DNA from: Mesostigma viride
Taxonomy: Eukaryota > Streptophyta > Mesostigmatophyceae > Mesostigmatales > Mesostigmataceae
DNA length: 61,000 bases
Direction of reading: 5' to 3'
Assembly: GCA_009746045.1 (NCBI GenBank)
Contig: RPFO01000178.1
Location: 274,369 to 335,368, forward strand
Below the pieces are notes generated by a model. It saw only the letters and a program-made list of their open reading frames with translations, was not told where the DNA came from and did not search any database. Of this stretch, positions 9,093 through 16,529 are shown one piece after another; the first letter of the stretch is position 1; the number at the start of each line of letters is the position of its first letter. Made by a program: the position numbers and the translations under genes.

Positions 9093-10020
9093 TACGCACT
9101 CTTTGTATTAGTTCCGCTTTTTTCCCACCAGGCATCCATATACAGCGCTATCTTTTCAAGGAACTGCGTTTCGTTAAACGGTTCAAGTCCTTTTTTTTTT
9201 CTTTCCGCATTCTCGGCGTTCACTGTCATTATCGCTTTCTTTTCCATTTCACCACTGCCGGTGCCGCTAAAATATTCAGGGTTATTTTTGATGCTATCTT
9301 CCATCAGTTTCAATAACTGATGATATAGGTTTCTGTTGGATGCACCAAAGTTGCGCAACGATTCCACATCTAAATCCTTAACTATAACGTGTAAAACCTC
9401 CTCTGGTAAGTTTTCGAGAGGAGACCTTTCCGCGTTTTCGTCAGGGGGTGCAACCCCGTGTAAACGGTCGGAAAATACCTTTGGCCGACCAGTTTTTTGC
9501 TTTTTGTTTGTATCAAGGTTTATTCCGGGCAGTCGTGGGTCAGGACGATAGGATGACTGCGCGGAGTTTCTAGTTTGATTTTTGCAGGGGGGTTTGAGTC
9601 GTCAAATTCGTTATTCACGTTCTTCCCCCTTACATCTGGCAACTCTCTATAGATCCCCCCGGGAAAATATAAGTCCATCGCGTCAAATTTAGAACCTGCG
9701 TCACCGTAATCGAGCGGCTCCTCGTGAACTCGCCGATTGTGTGGAATCATCATTTCGTTTCCATTCGTGTCTGTCCCTTCAGGGGGGAGATTACGTTGTG
9801 TAATAATAATCTCAGGACGTACGCTGCTGTTATCCCAATTCGAGTTGGCCGATACCATACTATCGGAAGACTGGTCGGCCGTTACAAACGACGTCCCTCT
9901 GACTCGGTGTTTGGTCTTGCCTCCCTTTCCGTGGAACCTGCATCGCTTCTTTTTGGGGTCTGCGACTTTGATCTGACAACGGCCTCCTTTCTTCAATTTG
10001 TGTCCGCACTCCTTGGTCAT
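9008..10020 (-). pseudogene. Mini-domain plus F-box-like protein, one-base frame break
   Basis: Start ATG at 10020. The first frame (to 9520) has the mini-domain (residues 5-31, C-x9-C-x11-C-x2-H) and an unstructured acidic region. At about 9570-9583, beside an A5 run on the minus strand, the match to the intact paralogue at 10837-11853 switches frame and continues with DENAERSPLENLPEEVLH, an F-box-like helix pair, to the stop at 9008. The total length (1013 bases) is nearly that of the paralogue (1017), so this is one gene with a single-base loss rather than two genes. F-box proteins normally recruit substrates to SCF ubiquitin ligases. Confidence 0.75.
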
Positions 10021-10058
10021 CCCAGTATACGGAAATGCCAGAAAAAATATATTAACAT

Positions 10059-10115
10059 TTCTGTTTCTTACTAGCGTCACCGCCTTGTGTCGATTTTTTT
10101 CTCTTCTCGGCCGGT
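10059..10115 (-). pseudogene. Remnant of the C-terminus of the 11893-12135 gene family
   Basis: On the minus strand this reads AEKRKKSTQGG then ASKKQK, almost the same as the last 19 codons of the gene at 11893-12135, and it sits just upstream of the gene at 10020, as the intact copy sits just upstream of the gene at 11853. This shows that a two-gene block was duplicated and partly lost. Confidence 0.75.
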
Positions 10116-10120
10116 TATCG

Positions 10121-10762
10121 CTATATCTGATGTAACGGTTCCCCGAACGGTTGGTTTAACCGTGTTAACCAATTGTGTCTGCTCCACTCTTCGTCCTGCA
10201 TTGAATATTCCGGGGGGTCAAATTTACTTTTTGAAGTTACTTCACCATCTGTAACATCGTGGTTACTATCTGCGCTATAAAACCCCGTTGATTGATTGGA
10301 GACGGCAGGATGGAACGAGCGAGATTTCCCAGAAAATCCGTTGGCTTGTCTAAATAAATTTTCACGGGATAGATCCAGTGCAGTTCCTGTAAATCGGACT
10401 CCTTTTTCTCCCGCAAGCCTTTTTGCGCGTGTCCGCTGATGATCTTCGATTTTAGAACGCTCGGCGTCGTCTTCTGGATCATGCAGTTCAGTATCATACT
10501 GGTTATGTCTCCAGAATGTGCGCTTGTTTGCGGAACCAGGGAAGTTTTCGGGGGCATGGCTGGTCTGGAGCACAGGGTTGATCGAGTATGTAAAAGGATC
10601 GTTTTCACCCGTTTCTTCACGTGGTGGAGGAGTGTTTGCTCTAACGCGGTGTTTGGTCTTGCCTCCCTTTCCGTGGAACCTGCATCGCTTCTTTTTGGGG
10701 TCCGCGACTTTGATCTGACAACGGCCTCCTTTCTTTAACTTGTGTCCGCACTCCTTGGTCAT
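10121..10762 (-). CDS. Mini-domain protein with a variable hydrophilic body
   Basis: 213 residues from the ATG at 10762. Residues 5-31 carry the shared Cys3-His mini-domain, followed by a long hydrophilic region rich in Asn, Asp, Ser and Arg. Unlike its two neighbours it has no F-box-like C-terminus, so it may be a truncated member; weak echoes of the neighbours (NxxDxxxxDPEDDAERS) remain. Function unknown. Confidence 0.7.
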   Translation of the reverse strand: MTKECGHKLKKGGRCQIKVADPKKKRCRFHGKGGKTKHRVRANTPPPREETGENDPFTYSINPVLQTSHAPENFPGSANKRTFWRHNQYDTELHDPEDDAERSKIEDHQRTRAKRLAGEKGVRFTGTALDLSRENLFRQANGFSGKSRSFHPAVSNQSTGFYSADSNHDVTDGEVTSKSKFDPPEYSMQDEEWSRHNWLTRLNQPFGEPLHQI

Positions 10763-10836
10763 CCAAGTATACGGAAAAGCCAGAAAAAAAAACATTATTT
10801 CAATTGGTGCCCGAAATTTTACACTTGTAAAGAAAA

Positions 10837-11853
10837 TTAAGATCGCGCGGTTGAAGCCCGGAGCCGGAGAACTTCTTTTCCGATTCTCTCGTTTTCTATC
10901 AGTCGTTTCTCTTCCTCCTCGCTTTCATCCACTATCCTTTGTATATTTTCCCGGTACTGCGTATCGTTAAATGGCGCCAATCCTCCTTGTTTTCTTATAT
11001 TATTTTCACGGTCCACTTGCCTTCTCGCTTTAAAACGCGTAATATCAGGGGACCTTCCCATTATTTGAGGGTTATATATGACACCTTTCGACATTTCCTC
11101 TGGGATCATATGATACAACCGTCTGTTGGCAGCAGCGAAGTTGCGCGCGGATTGCGGGTCAAGATCCTTAAGTATTAGTTGTATAGCTTCCGGTGGTAAA
11201 TTTTCAATTTCAGACCGTTCCACATTCTCGTCAGGTAGTGCTACACCCTTGAAACCGCCGGGCAATTGACGCGGACCGTACATGGGGTCGGTTTTTTTAC
11301 TAAGAGGATCGAACCAGATAGACTTTACAAGCCAATCTCTGTGATTTTGGGACGGTCCTGGGTCATAACGAATGTCTGACTGCGCCGAGCTATTCTTTTG
11401 CTTTTTTGCGGGGCGGTTTGCGTCTATCGGGTAAGGATAGTCGACATTCCTTTTCTCGAGTTCTTTTTCCAGATACTCTCCTTTTTCGCTTTTATAAAAT
11501 GGCCACTGTTTTTCATCGACATATGGGTTGTTAGTGTCTATAACAGCGTCACGAGTCCTATCATAATGTTCGGAGTTAGCGTCACCTTCTTTAAGCGCTT
11601 CTTGGTTGAAAGTGTAACCCATAAAGAGCCCCAATCCCGAGTTCATGAAAGCAAGTTGATCTTCTGTTATCGGATTCGAACGAAATGTATAGCCGTTCTC
11701 GTCCGTCGACGGCCCTGCCTCGTCAGGTTGCCTGACTCGGTGTTTCGTCTTGCCTCCCTTTCCGTGGAACCTGCATCGCTTCTTTTTGGGGTCCGCGACT
11801 TTGATCTGACAACGGCCTCCTTTCTTTAACTTGTGTCCGCACTCCTTGGTCAT
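10837..11853 (-). CDS. Mini-domain plus F-box-like protein, intact
   Basis: 338 residues from the ATG at 11853. Mini-domain at residues 5-31; acidic, Tyr-rich middle; F-box-like segment at about 220-255 (IENLPPEAIQLILKDLD, then AAANRRLYHMIPEE); charged helical end. The combination suggests an adaptor that links a target, held by the variable region or mini-domain, to a host SCF-type ubiquitin ligase; this is inference from the F-box role in other giant viruses. It is the intact reference for the broken copy at 9008-10020. Confidence 0.75.
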   Translation of the reverse strand: MTKECGHKLKKGGRCQIKVADPKKKRCRFHGKGGKTKHRVRQPDEAGPSTDENGYTFRSNPITEDQLAFMNSGLGLFMGYTFNQEALKEGDANSEHYDRTRDAVIDTNNPYVDEKQWPFYKSEKGEYLEKELEKRNVDYPYPIDANRPAKKQKNSSAQSDIRYDPGPSQNHRDWLVKSIWFDPLSKKTDPMYGPRQLPGGFKGVALPDENVERSEIENLPPEAIQLILKDLDPQSARNFAAANRRLYHMIPEEMSKGVIYNPQIMGRSPDITRFKARRQVDRENNIRKQGGLAPFNDTQYRENIQRIVDESEEEEKRLIENERIGKEVLRLRASTARS

Positions 11854-11892
11854 TTCACCATTATACGAACCAAACCAGAAAAAAATATACGA

Positions 11893-12135
11893 TCATTTCT
11901 GTTTCTTACTAGCGTTACCGCCTTGTGTCGAATTTTTTCTCTTCTCGGCCTGGTTTCGATCCGCTTCTGTGGTCCGTCTTATATACTCTTCCCAAGTTTC
12001 GATTTCATTTGGTCCAGAAACATTTGGTCCGCGCACGACATGTTTTTTTGCATGAAACCGGCATTTCTTGGCGCCTTTCACCTTTATGCGACAATGGCCG
12101 CCAGACTTCAGCTTGTGGCCGCACGATGTTGTCAT
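11893..12135 (-). CDS. Small mini-domain protein sharing a segment with the 1049 gene
   Basis: 80 residues from the ATG at 12135. Residues 5-28 hold C-x9-C-x9-C-x2-H; residues 46-64 (EIETWEEYIRRTTEADRNQ) match the start of the gene at 1049 both as protein and as DNA (three mismatches in 58 bases). The end is Lys/Gln-rich. It is the divergent fourth member of the tandem family 9008-12135. Confidence 0.7.
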   Translation of the reverse strand: MTTSCGHKLKSGGHCRIKVKGAKKCRFHAKKHVVRGPNVSGPNEIETWEEYIRRTTEADRNQAEKRKNSTQGGNASKKQK

Positions 12136-12180
12136 TCCTATATACCCTCAAACAACAATTTATTTATTTACAACTATTGG

Positions 12181-12423
12181 ATGTCAATGAGACCAGTTGT
12201 GTGCAATTCCGCTCGAAAGCGGTGTGATCAAAAATTTAAAGATTGGTTATTAAGACAGAAACGCGGCAGAAAGATCCGCCACTCGATGAAACTGTACACG
12301 CATCCTCTGCGCGATGCGCCTCTTCCTCCTTTGATAACCACCGTAGAACCTTCCCGCGCAATCGTTATGTGGCCTCACGAAACCGAACGCTCTATCTACG
12401 ACAACACCCCGACGTTTCGGTAG
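12181..12423 (+). CDS. Small basic hypothetical protein
   Basis: 80 codons from the ATG at 12181, directly after an AT-rich stretch that it shares with the divergent gene at 12135. Arg/Lys-rich first half, then Pro-rich. It overlaps the convergent gene at 12396-13040 by 28 bases. No family recognised. Confidence 0.5.
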   Translation: MSMRPVVCNSARKRCDQKFKDWLLRQKRGRKIRHSMKLYTHPLRDAPLPPLITTVEPSRAIVMWPHETERSIYDNTPTFR

Positions 12424-13040
12424 TTTTCGCAATGTTTTTCAAGGCATCGAGACCACCACCCGTTCCAATTCCAGTGCTCGCTCGTCGTCGATCTCCCGGC
12501 CCGCTCCTCCTGGGCCTGTAGTTGGTTGTAAAACTTGGTCATGAAACTGCTCGCTCGGACCGTGAAAGGACTGGTCTTGCTCGCAACATCGAACAAACGA
12601 AACTCGATCCTGTCGTAGGTCCGATTGGAGATGTGCAGGTCCATGATGTTTTCGACGCCTTCTTTCAAGTCGCGACAGAGCGCGAAGAGTTTTATCACTT
12701 TGACGTGATGCGGAGTGTACACGGCGTCCTCGCATTCCTCGATGCGCTCCAAAGACAATGCTTTCATCACGCCTCGCAGTTGCTCGTCGGTCCTTTCGGC
12801 GAGCTTCGGATTAAGCCAGTTCAGATCGGCTTCTTCGTTTTCTCGGACCGAGAGCTCCGTTCCGATGGTAAGAAAAAGGTCGTTCACGCGAAACTTTTTG
12901 CTTATTTCTTCTCTTTTCTCGACTGCAACGACGTCGTATTCGCGTTGGGTGGCTTTGTTGATGGCGCACCCGTAAGGCCACGACTCTTTCACGATTTGAG
13001 TCAAGACTTCAGGTGGAAGGTTCTCGTACGTGGCTTCCAT
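12396..13040 (-). CDS. F-box-like protein
   Basis: 214 residues from the ATG at 13040. The first 30 residues (YENLPPEVLTQIVKESWPYG) match the F-box start pattern LPxEvLxxIv seen in many giant-virus proteins. The rest is an unassigned helical region (LERIEECEDAVYTPHHVKVI). A GTATAAAAAGG box on the minus strand lies about 38 bases upstream (13078-13087). Presumed ubiquitin-ligase adaptor or ankyrin-less F-box protein; substrate unknown. Confidence 0.75.
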   Translation of the reverse strand: MEATYENLPPEVLTQIVKESWPYGCAINKATQREYDVVAVEKREEISKKFRVNDLFLTIGTELSVRENEEADLNWLNPKLAERTDEQLRGVMKALSLERIEECEDAVYTPHHVKVIKLFALCRDLKEGVENIMDLHISNRTYDRIEFRLFDVASKTSPFTVRASSFMTKFYNQLQAQEERAGRSTTSEHWNWNGWWSRCLEKHCENYRNVGVLS

Positions 13041-13226
13041 TGTCGAAAACCGGTGCCTTTGTGACGCTTGCGACCCCTTTTTTATACGTTTTGTTTCTCG
13101 AAATCGGTTACAGACCTAGTTGTCGTTACAAACCGGATGATGTCACGAGGCAGATATTTTCCTCCTTGACATCATCCGCGTTTGTACATATACCGCTTGA
13201 GAGAATCAACCTCGCCTCCTTCCGAA

Positions 13227-13409
13227 ATGACTCGCGAGGACGCCAATTACCAAGTCGTTTTCGACAAATCATGGAAGCAGCTTTTCGCTTCCGTCCCCTG
13301 CGACTCGAAACTCGAGCCTCGAGATTTGGAGGATTTCGAAAGGCGGTACGATGAATGGAGAAAATCGTCCGCGGGCATAAACGCAATGAACGAAAGCGAG
13401 CCCGAGTAA
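13227..13409 (+). CDS. Small acidic hypothetical protein
   Basis: 60 codons from the ATG at 13227 (MTREDANYQVVFDKSW...). Acidic, with aromatic residues spaced as in a small helical domain (LEDFERRYDEW). A longer in-frame start without ATG is not needed. Followed by AATAAAG at 13420. No family recognised. Confidence 0.6.
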   Translation: MTREDANYQVVFDKSWKQLFASVPCDSKLEPRDLEDFERRYDEWRKSSAGINAMNESEPE

Positions 13410-13560
13410 TACAGCGTGTAAATAAAGCACGAAATGTATCAGAAACGACTTTGCAGCGTTTCTAAAGCCGATTCGGCATGGATGATGATGGCATGTGCCA
13501 AATTATTAATAAACGCAACTTTCATCCACACTATCACTTTTAACTGTACTTTAATTAAAT

Positions 13561-15300
13561 ATGCCTCGCTGTTTTAGAAAAACGAAAGATGGCAGACAAT
13601 GTCTCCTAACCGCTGCTCGCGGCTGCAAATCTTGCGCTACTCATCTGGCTTGTTCCGCGAGAAGAAGGAACACGCATCGAGCGAGAATGAAATCGCTCGA
13701 AGATGGCCCGCCTCTCGCCCCGGGCGTGTGGGATAGAATCCCGACCGACATCGCTCGCAAAATCGCGAAACAGGCGGGACAGCCAATGATCGACCCGCGC
13801 GTGATGCAGGCAGGAATGAAGGGGTTGCTAAAAATAAAGCAGCAAGAGGTGAAAGAGCCCTTAAGAAAGTTATCCGAAATTCCAAAAAATGCATATAGGT
13901 TATCGCCCGAATCAAAGGCATTGATAAAACAGCTGAATACAATAAGCCCGTTGTATGACAAACTTGATCGGAAGAACTACCTCCTCGACGGTAACCGAAT
14001 GTTACAAGATAAAATCGACACACGCATGTTGATGGAGCGGGAAAGAGAGCCTAACGACATAAAGACGTGGTTTAACCCCAAAACAAAACGTTTTGAAGAG
14101 CCGGATCCGAACGTCGAGTATTTCGAAAATGCGACAGCTGGGCTTCTTCCGCATGAATATCCGTTTCAAAACCGAGAAGAGTTCATACGTGGCAGGGACG
14201 AGTATTTGAAGCAGCTGGAACGGGAAGGGAGAAGTCTTTACGACGAACCCCGTCGCAGAGGAGCCCATTTCAACCGTTCGCCTTCATCGGACACGTTCCT
14301 AAAAGTAGACCATTCTCTGAAAACCCTTGACGATCTTCGAATCCCAATGAAAAATGTCGTGAGAGAAATGGAAGCGAGGTTAAAAAAAAATCGTGACGGC
14401 CTCGTGAAGAACGGGAAACTCGACATTAACGACGATGATCTTGATATAATTGCTCACGTGCTAAACAAACACATCTTTGGAGGGGGGTTTCCCATGAAAG
14501 ATGTCGCTTTCCAGTTTGAACCAGAGAGTCTGAATAAGCATATCATACAATCATCTGGTAATGAAGACCACTGGGCAATCAACATGAACGATGGCAAATA
14601 TATCGCTTTGAACAAGAAACAATTCTTGAAATCATTTGCACCTGAAAACCCGAAAGACAGGACCTATCAAGATAGTATACTACCTGAATCACAAATGGAG
14701 TTATTGGCGCGAATAATGGCTCACGAGATGGTGCACACGATCCAAATAAACACGAGAGACAGGGACGGAAACCCGGATAAAGATTTTAAGTACGAATCTC
14801 ACGGTCCTGTGTTTGAAAAACTAAACCAACTTTATCTAGGAACTTTGAACAACGGAGTTTTCAAAAGCAGCAGACAAGAAACTCGCGAACAAATGGAAAA
14901 GGATAGGCGAGAAGCGCGAATGAGGATGTATTTTGATCCCGCTCGCAAAAACAAAGCGTCCACAAAAGCCTTCCAGCAAGAACAACACGAATATAAGGAA
15001 GCCCAAGAGAAGGAGTGGGGGGTACCAGAATTAGCCGAAGAACGGAAAGCGCGCAGACAAGAGCGAAATAAAACCATTCCGGCGGAAACCATGAAAGAGA
15101 AGCACGGCGAAGAGTTTTGGTACCCTTTATCCGGCGGCAAACTGGATGATATCGAGTATACAGGGACGGATGGTTACGAGGACGCGGAGGAAAGACAAGA
15201 AAGTGACAGCAGTGACGACGAATTTCACGATGCGCCGGCTGGCCAAAAACGAGTGCGTAAAAACGCGCGAACTCGAAAACGCGCCACCTGCAAAAAATAG
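13561..15300 (+). CDS. SprT-like zinc metalloprotease with N-terminal Cys3-His mini-domain
   Basis: 579 residues. Residues 4-28 hold the mini-domain C-x9-C-x10-C-x2-H; residues 57-75 (VWDRIPTDIARKIAKQAG) are F-box-like. The catalytic region has HEMVH at 388-392, preceded by MELLARIMA, and a third ligand in SHGPVF (His 414), the HExxH...HGxxF arrangement of SprT/Spartan-type proteases, which in eukaryotes cut proteins crosslinked to DNA. The tail is long, acidic and then basic (RKNARTRKRATCKK). The spacing between the two motifs is normal. The mini-domain fusion is unusual. A role in removing DNA-protein crosslinks or processing virion proteins is inference. It ends directly before a C10 run. 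Confidence 0.8.
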   Translation: MPRCFRKTKDGRQCLLTAARGCKSCATHLACSARRRNTHRARMKSLEDGPPLAPGVWDRIPTDIARKIAKQAGQPMIDPRVMQAGMKGLLKIKQQEVKEPLRKLSEIPKNAYRLSPESKALIKQLNTISPLYDKLDRKNYLLDGNRMLQDKIDTRMLMEREREPNDIKTWFNPKTKRFEEPDPNVEYFENATAGLLPHEYPFQNREEFIRGRDEYLKQLEREGRSLYDEPRRRGAHFNRSPSSDTFLKVDHSLKTLDDLRIPMKNVVREMEARLKKNRDGLVKNGKLDINDDDLDIIAHVLNKHIFGGGFPMKDVAFQFEPESLNKHIIQSSGNEDHWAINMNDGKYIALNKKQFLKSFAPENPKDRTYQDSILPESQMELLARIMAHEMVHTIQINTRDRDGNPDKDFKYESHGPVFEKLNQLYLGTLNNGVFKSSRQETREQMEKDRREARMRMYFDPARKNKASTKAFQQEQHEYKEAQEKEWGVPELAEERKARRQERNKTIPAETMKEKHGEEFWYPLSGGKLDDIEYTGTDGYEDAEERQESDSSDDEFHDAPAGQKRVRKNARTRKRATCKK

Positions 15301-15646
15301 CCCCCCCCCCTTGGGTCCCTCTCAGGGTCCCCTCCAGGGTCCGTGCGGTGCACCGTCTCTGGGTCGGCCCGTGGTACCGTAACGGCTGGCGGTCGGCGCG
15401 TAACCGCCGTTTGGTCCGTCCGTAACCGCGGCCCGGCACGGGAAGTAACGGTTTTCGGAGGAGACGTGGCGCGTCTCGCGCCCGAATAAGTGTCCACGGA
15501 CACGTAACGGAACCTAACCGCCGACCGCGTAATTTTTTCACGCGGCGAGGCGAGCACCGCGCGGGTATAAAACCCCGCCGCCCTCCTCGTCGCACGCACT
15601 CTCGCTCTCTCTCTCTCACGCTCTCGAACCCTTTCCATTTCCTGCC
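15301..15646 (+). promoter_or_regulatory. Promoter region of the 15647 gene with GTAACSG boxes
   Basis: After a C10 run and GGGTCC repeats, the region 15375-15530 has at least five GTAAC(C/G)G-type boxes in both orientations and a GTCCACGGACACG element. A TATAAAA box lies at 15566-15572, then a CT-rich leader runs to the ATG at 15647. The same elements precede the other three genes of the GC-rich block. Confidence 0.65.
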
Positions 15647-16393
15647 ATGGCGACTGCGGCCTGCCGCGATTGCGGCCTGCGTTTCCCGAAGGACAGCGAC
15701 GAGTTCCTCCCCAAGCGCGGTTGCAAGCGCACGAGTCGCTGTTCCAAGTGCCGCTCCAAACGCCTCGCCAACGCAAAGCGCAACAAGGCCGAGAAGCAGA
15801 GGATGGAGGAGGAGCTATGGCAGCGGATGAAGCACGAAATGGGGCTCTTCGAAACGCCCCGTGAGGAGAACTTCCCCGCCCCCAAGAAGGTGTGCGTTCC
15901 CTCCCGCCGCCGCCGCGATTTCAAGCCCCCGCACGACGGGATGGGCGCCAGAGTCAAGGATCTGCCCAGACTCTCCATGCGGTGCTCCGATTTCTCTCGC
16001 GGCAACCCGCTTGCCGCCTGGGTGGTGACTCGCGACGAGATTTTGGGCCGCGAAAACGCCGCTCGCGAGCTGGAGAATGCCCGTTTGGCCCGGATGGACA
16101 GGGAAAATCGCGAGTCCCCCGTTTCTGTCGACCAAGTCGAGCAGGAGGAGGAGGAGCAGGAGGAGGAGGAGCAGGCTCCTTCCGATCACGAGATGAGCGA
16201 TTTCGAAGGCTCCGTCCCCTCGTACTCTTACACCTCCTCCGAGGAGGAGGAGGAGGTGGGGAGCAAGTCCCCCCGCCAGGATCTGGACGTGGATGACACG
16301 TTCTTCGGCTGCAACTTTGACGATCTGGACTTGGATGCCACCTTCGATCCGTGCAAGAGCCTGCACGAGATGGCCGCCTCTGTCAAACTGTGA
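15647..16393 (+). CDS. Zinc-knuckle-like acidic protein, GC-rich block gene 1
   Basis: 248 residues. Residues 6-36 carry CRDCGLRFP... CSKCRSKR, a CxxC-x(n)-CxxC pair like the small zinc modules often found beside HNH or in viral regulators. A Lys/Arg-rich helix follows (NKAEKQRMEEELW), then acidic stretches with runs of Glu and SSEEEEE, ending in an acidic/aromatic tail. The layout (zinc module, basic region, acidic tail) would suit a transcription regulator; that is inference. The codons are much more GC-rich than those of the genes to the left. Confidence 0.75.
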   Translation: MATAACRDCGLRFPKDSDEFLPKRGCKRTSRCSKCRSKRLANAKRNKAEKQRMEEELWQRMKHEMGLFETPREENFPAPKKVCVPSRRRRDFKPPHDGMGARVKDLPRLSMRCSDFSRGNPLAAWVVTRDEILGRENAARELENARLARMDRENRESPVSVDQVEQEEEEQEEEEQAPSDHEMSDFEGSVPSYSYTSSEEEEEVGSKSPRQDLDVDDTFFGCNFDDLDLDATFDPCKSLHEMAASVKL

Positions 16394-16495
16394 ATACTGT
16401 GGGGAATAGGACTCTGTCAGCCCCTCTCTCCTATTTATGAAACTCGTAATCCTATTTTTAATGCAAACTCGACTTGTGTCTCAAACATGCGTGCC

Positions 16496-16506
16496 CACAA
16501 TGAGTC
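16496..16506 (+). terminator. CACAATGAGTC 3' element of the 15647 gene
   Basis: About 100 bases after the stop codon. CCAACAATGAGTC recurs about 60 bases after the 20702 gene (21641-21653), and on the minus strand after the 18520-19947 gene (18406-18417 exact, 18423-18436 variant). Probably a shared mRNA 3'-end or termination signal; function inferred. Confidence 0.5.
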
Positions 16507-16529
16507 TTCTCTAATTCTGGCATAGGGGG

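Larger units (their letters stand above)
9898..11890 (-). repeat. Three copies of a ~145-bp 5' gene cassette
   Basis: Blocks at about 9898-10045, 10635-10790 and 11730-11890 are nearly identical at DNA level. Each holds the first 40 codons of a gene (MTKECGHKLKKGGRCQIKV) and part of the upstream leader, with TATAC and CCAGAAAAAA (plus strand). Downstream the three genes diverge strongly, so the start module and promoter are conserved while the bodies are not. Gene conversion or recent cassette duplication is likely. Confidence 0.85.

Noticed and set aside
15225-15776. GC-rich minus frames across the 15.3-15.7 kb promoter
   Set aside because: Arg/Pro-rich low-complexity products over a region with TATA and box motifs; no start context.
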